NCBI GenBank assembly: GCA_964553715.1
Contig: CAZKKY010000043.1
Span: 1 to 5,921, forward strand
Direction: 5' to 3'
Source: JAGOJE01 sp964553715
GTDB taxonomy: Bacteria > Pseudomonadota > Alphaproteobacteria > Rickettsiales > Rickettsiaceae
Length of the DNA: 5,921 nt
The notes beneath the pieces are model-generated. The model did not search any database, was not told the DNA's origin, and saw only the letters and a list, made by a program, of their open reading frames with translations. The position numbers and the translations under genes are program-made. This document shows, piece by piece, positions 5,882 to 5,921 of this stretch (positions within the stretch are counted from its first letter, which is position 1; each line of letters opens with the position of its first letter).

Positions 5882-5921
5882 ATGGGTAAGGCGAAATTTG
5901 ATAGGGCGAAGCCGCATTGTA
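5882..5921 (+). CDS. tuf: Translation elongation factor Tu, N-terminal fragment (cut by window edge)
   Basis: Thirteen codons are visible, reading MGKAKFDRAKPHC, which matches the EF-Tu N-terminus (typically MAKAKFERxKPHxNIGTIGHVDHGKT); the GTPase motifs lie beyond the window. The start is 11 bp after fusA and is preceded by AGGAGA (5869-5874), 7 nt upstream and overlapping the fusA stop codon. The position fits the ancestral str order, with EF-Tu following EF-G. The identification rests on a short stretch plus context. Confidence 0.88.
   Translation, partial: MGKAKFDRAKPHC

Overview
The window looks like a chromosomal piece of an AT-rich alphaproteobacterium of the order Rickettsiales, most like the Rickettsiaceae or a related protist/arthropod endosymbiont lineage. 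Three things point there: the 16S rRNA 3' part reads like Rickettsia 16S, including a T where most bacteria have C1400; the 16S gene is not followed by tRNA-Ile/tRNA-Ala/23S; and the ribosomal protein S12 resembles the Rickettsia protein as I recall it. Genus cannot be fixed from sequence reading alone.

Layout, all on the + strand. (1) 1-669: the 3' ~670 nt of 16S rRNA, running off the left edge and ending at the anti-Shine-Dalgarno sequence. (2) 670-969: an AT-rich spacer with a perfect stem-loop just after the rRNA and, at its right end, a MerR-type promoter with an inverted-repeat operator, bracketed by a 16-bp direct repeat. (3) 970-1731: a MerR-family regulator with a C-terminal TipAS-like domain (253 aa). 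(4) 1800-2486: an FkbM-family SAM-dependent methyltransferase with its own sigma70-like promoter. (5) 2487-2923: a 437-bp spacer with a weak stem-loop after fkbM, a good sigma70-like promoter, and a ~115-nt leader holding two back-to-back hairpins. (6) 2924 to the right edge: the str operon rpsL-rpsG-fusA-tuf, with 13, 6 and 11 bp between genes and a Shine-Dalgarno sequence before each; tuf is cut after 13 codons.

The str genes form a housekeeping translation operon: S12 and S7 of the 30S subunit, and the elongation factors G and Tu. The regulator and the methyltransferase are accessory genes lying between 16S and the str operon, where many bacteria have rpoC just upstream of rpsL. The regulator appears to control its own promoter. 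I found no copy of its operator upstream of fkbM or rpsL, so its other targets, if any, lie elsewhere.

I do not see a clear undescribed system. The points most worth a second look are the self-contained merR control region with its flanking direct repeat, the loss of the thiopeptide-binding cysteines in the TipAS domain, the position of these accessory genes, and the structured rpsL leader.
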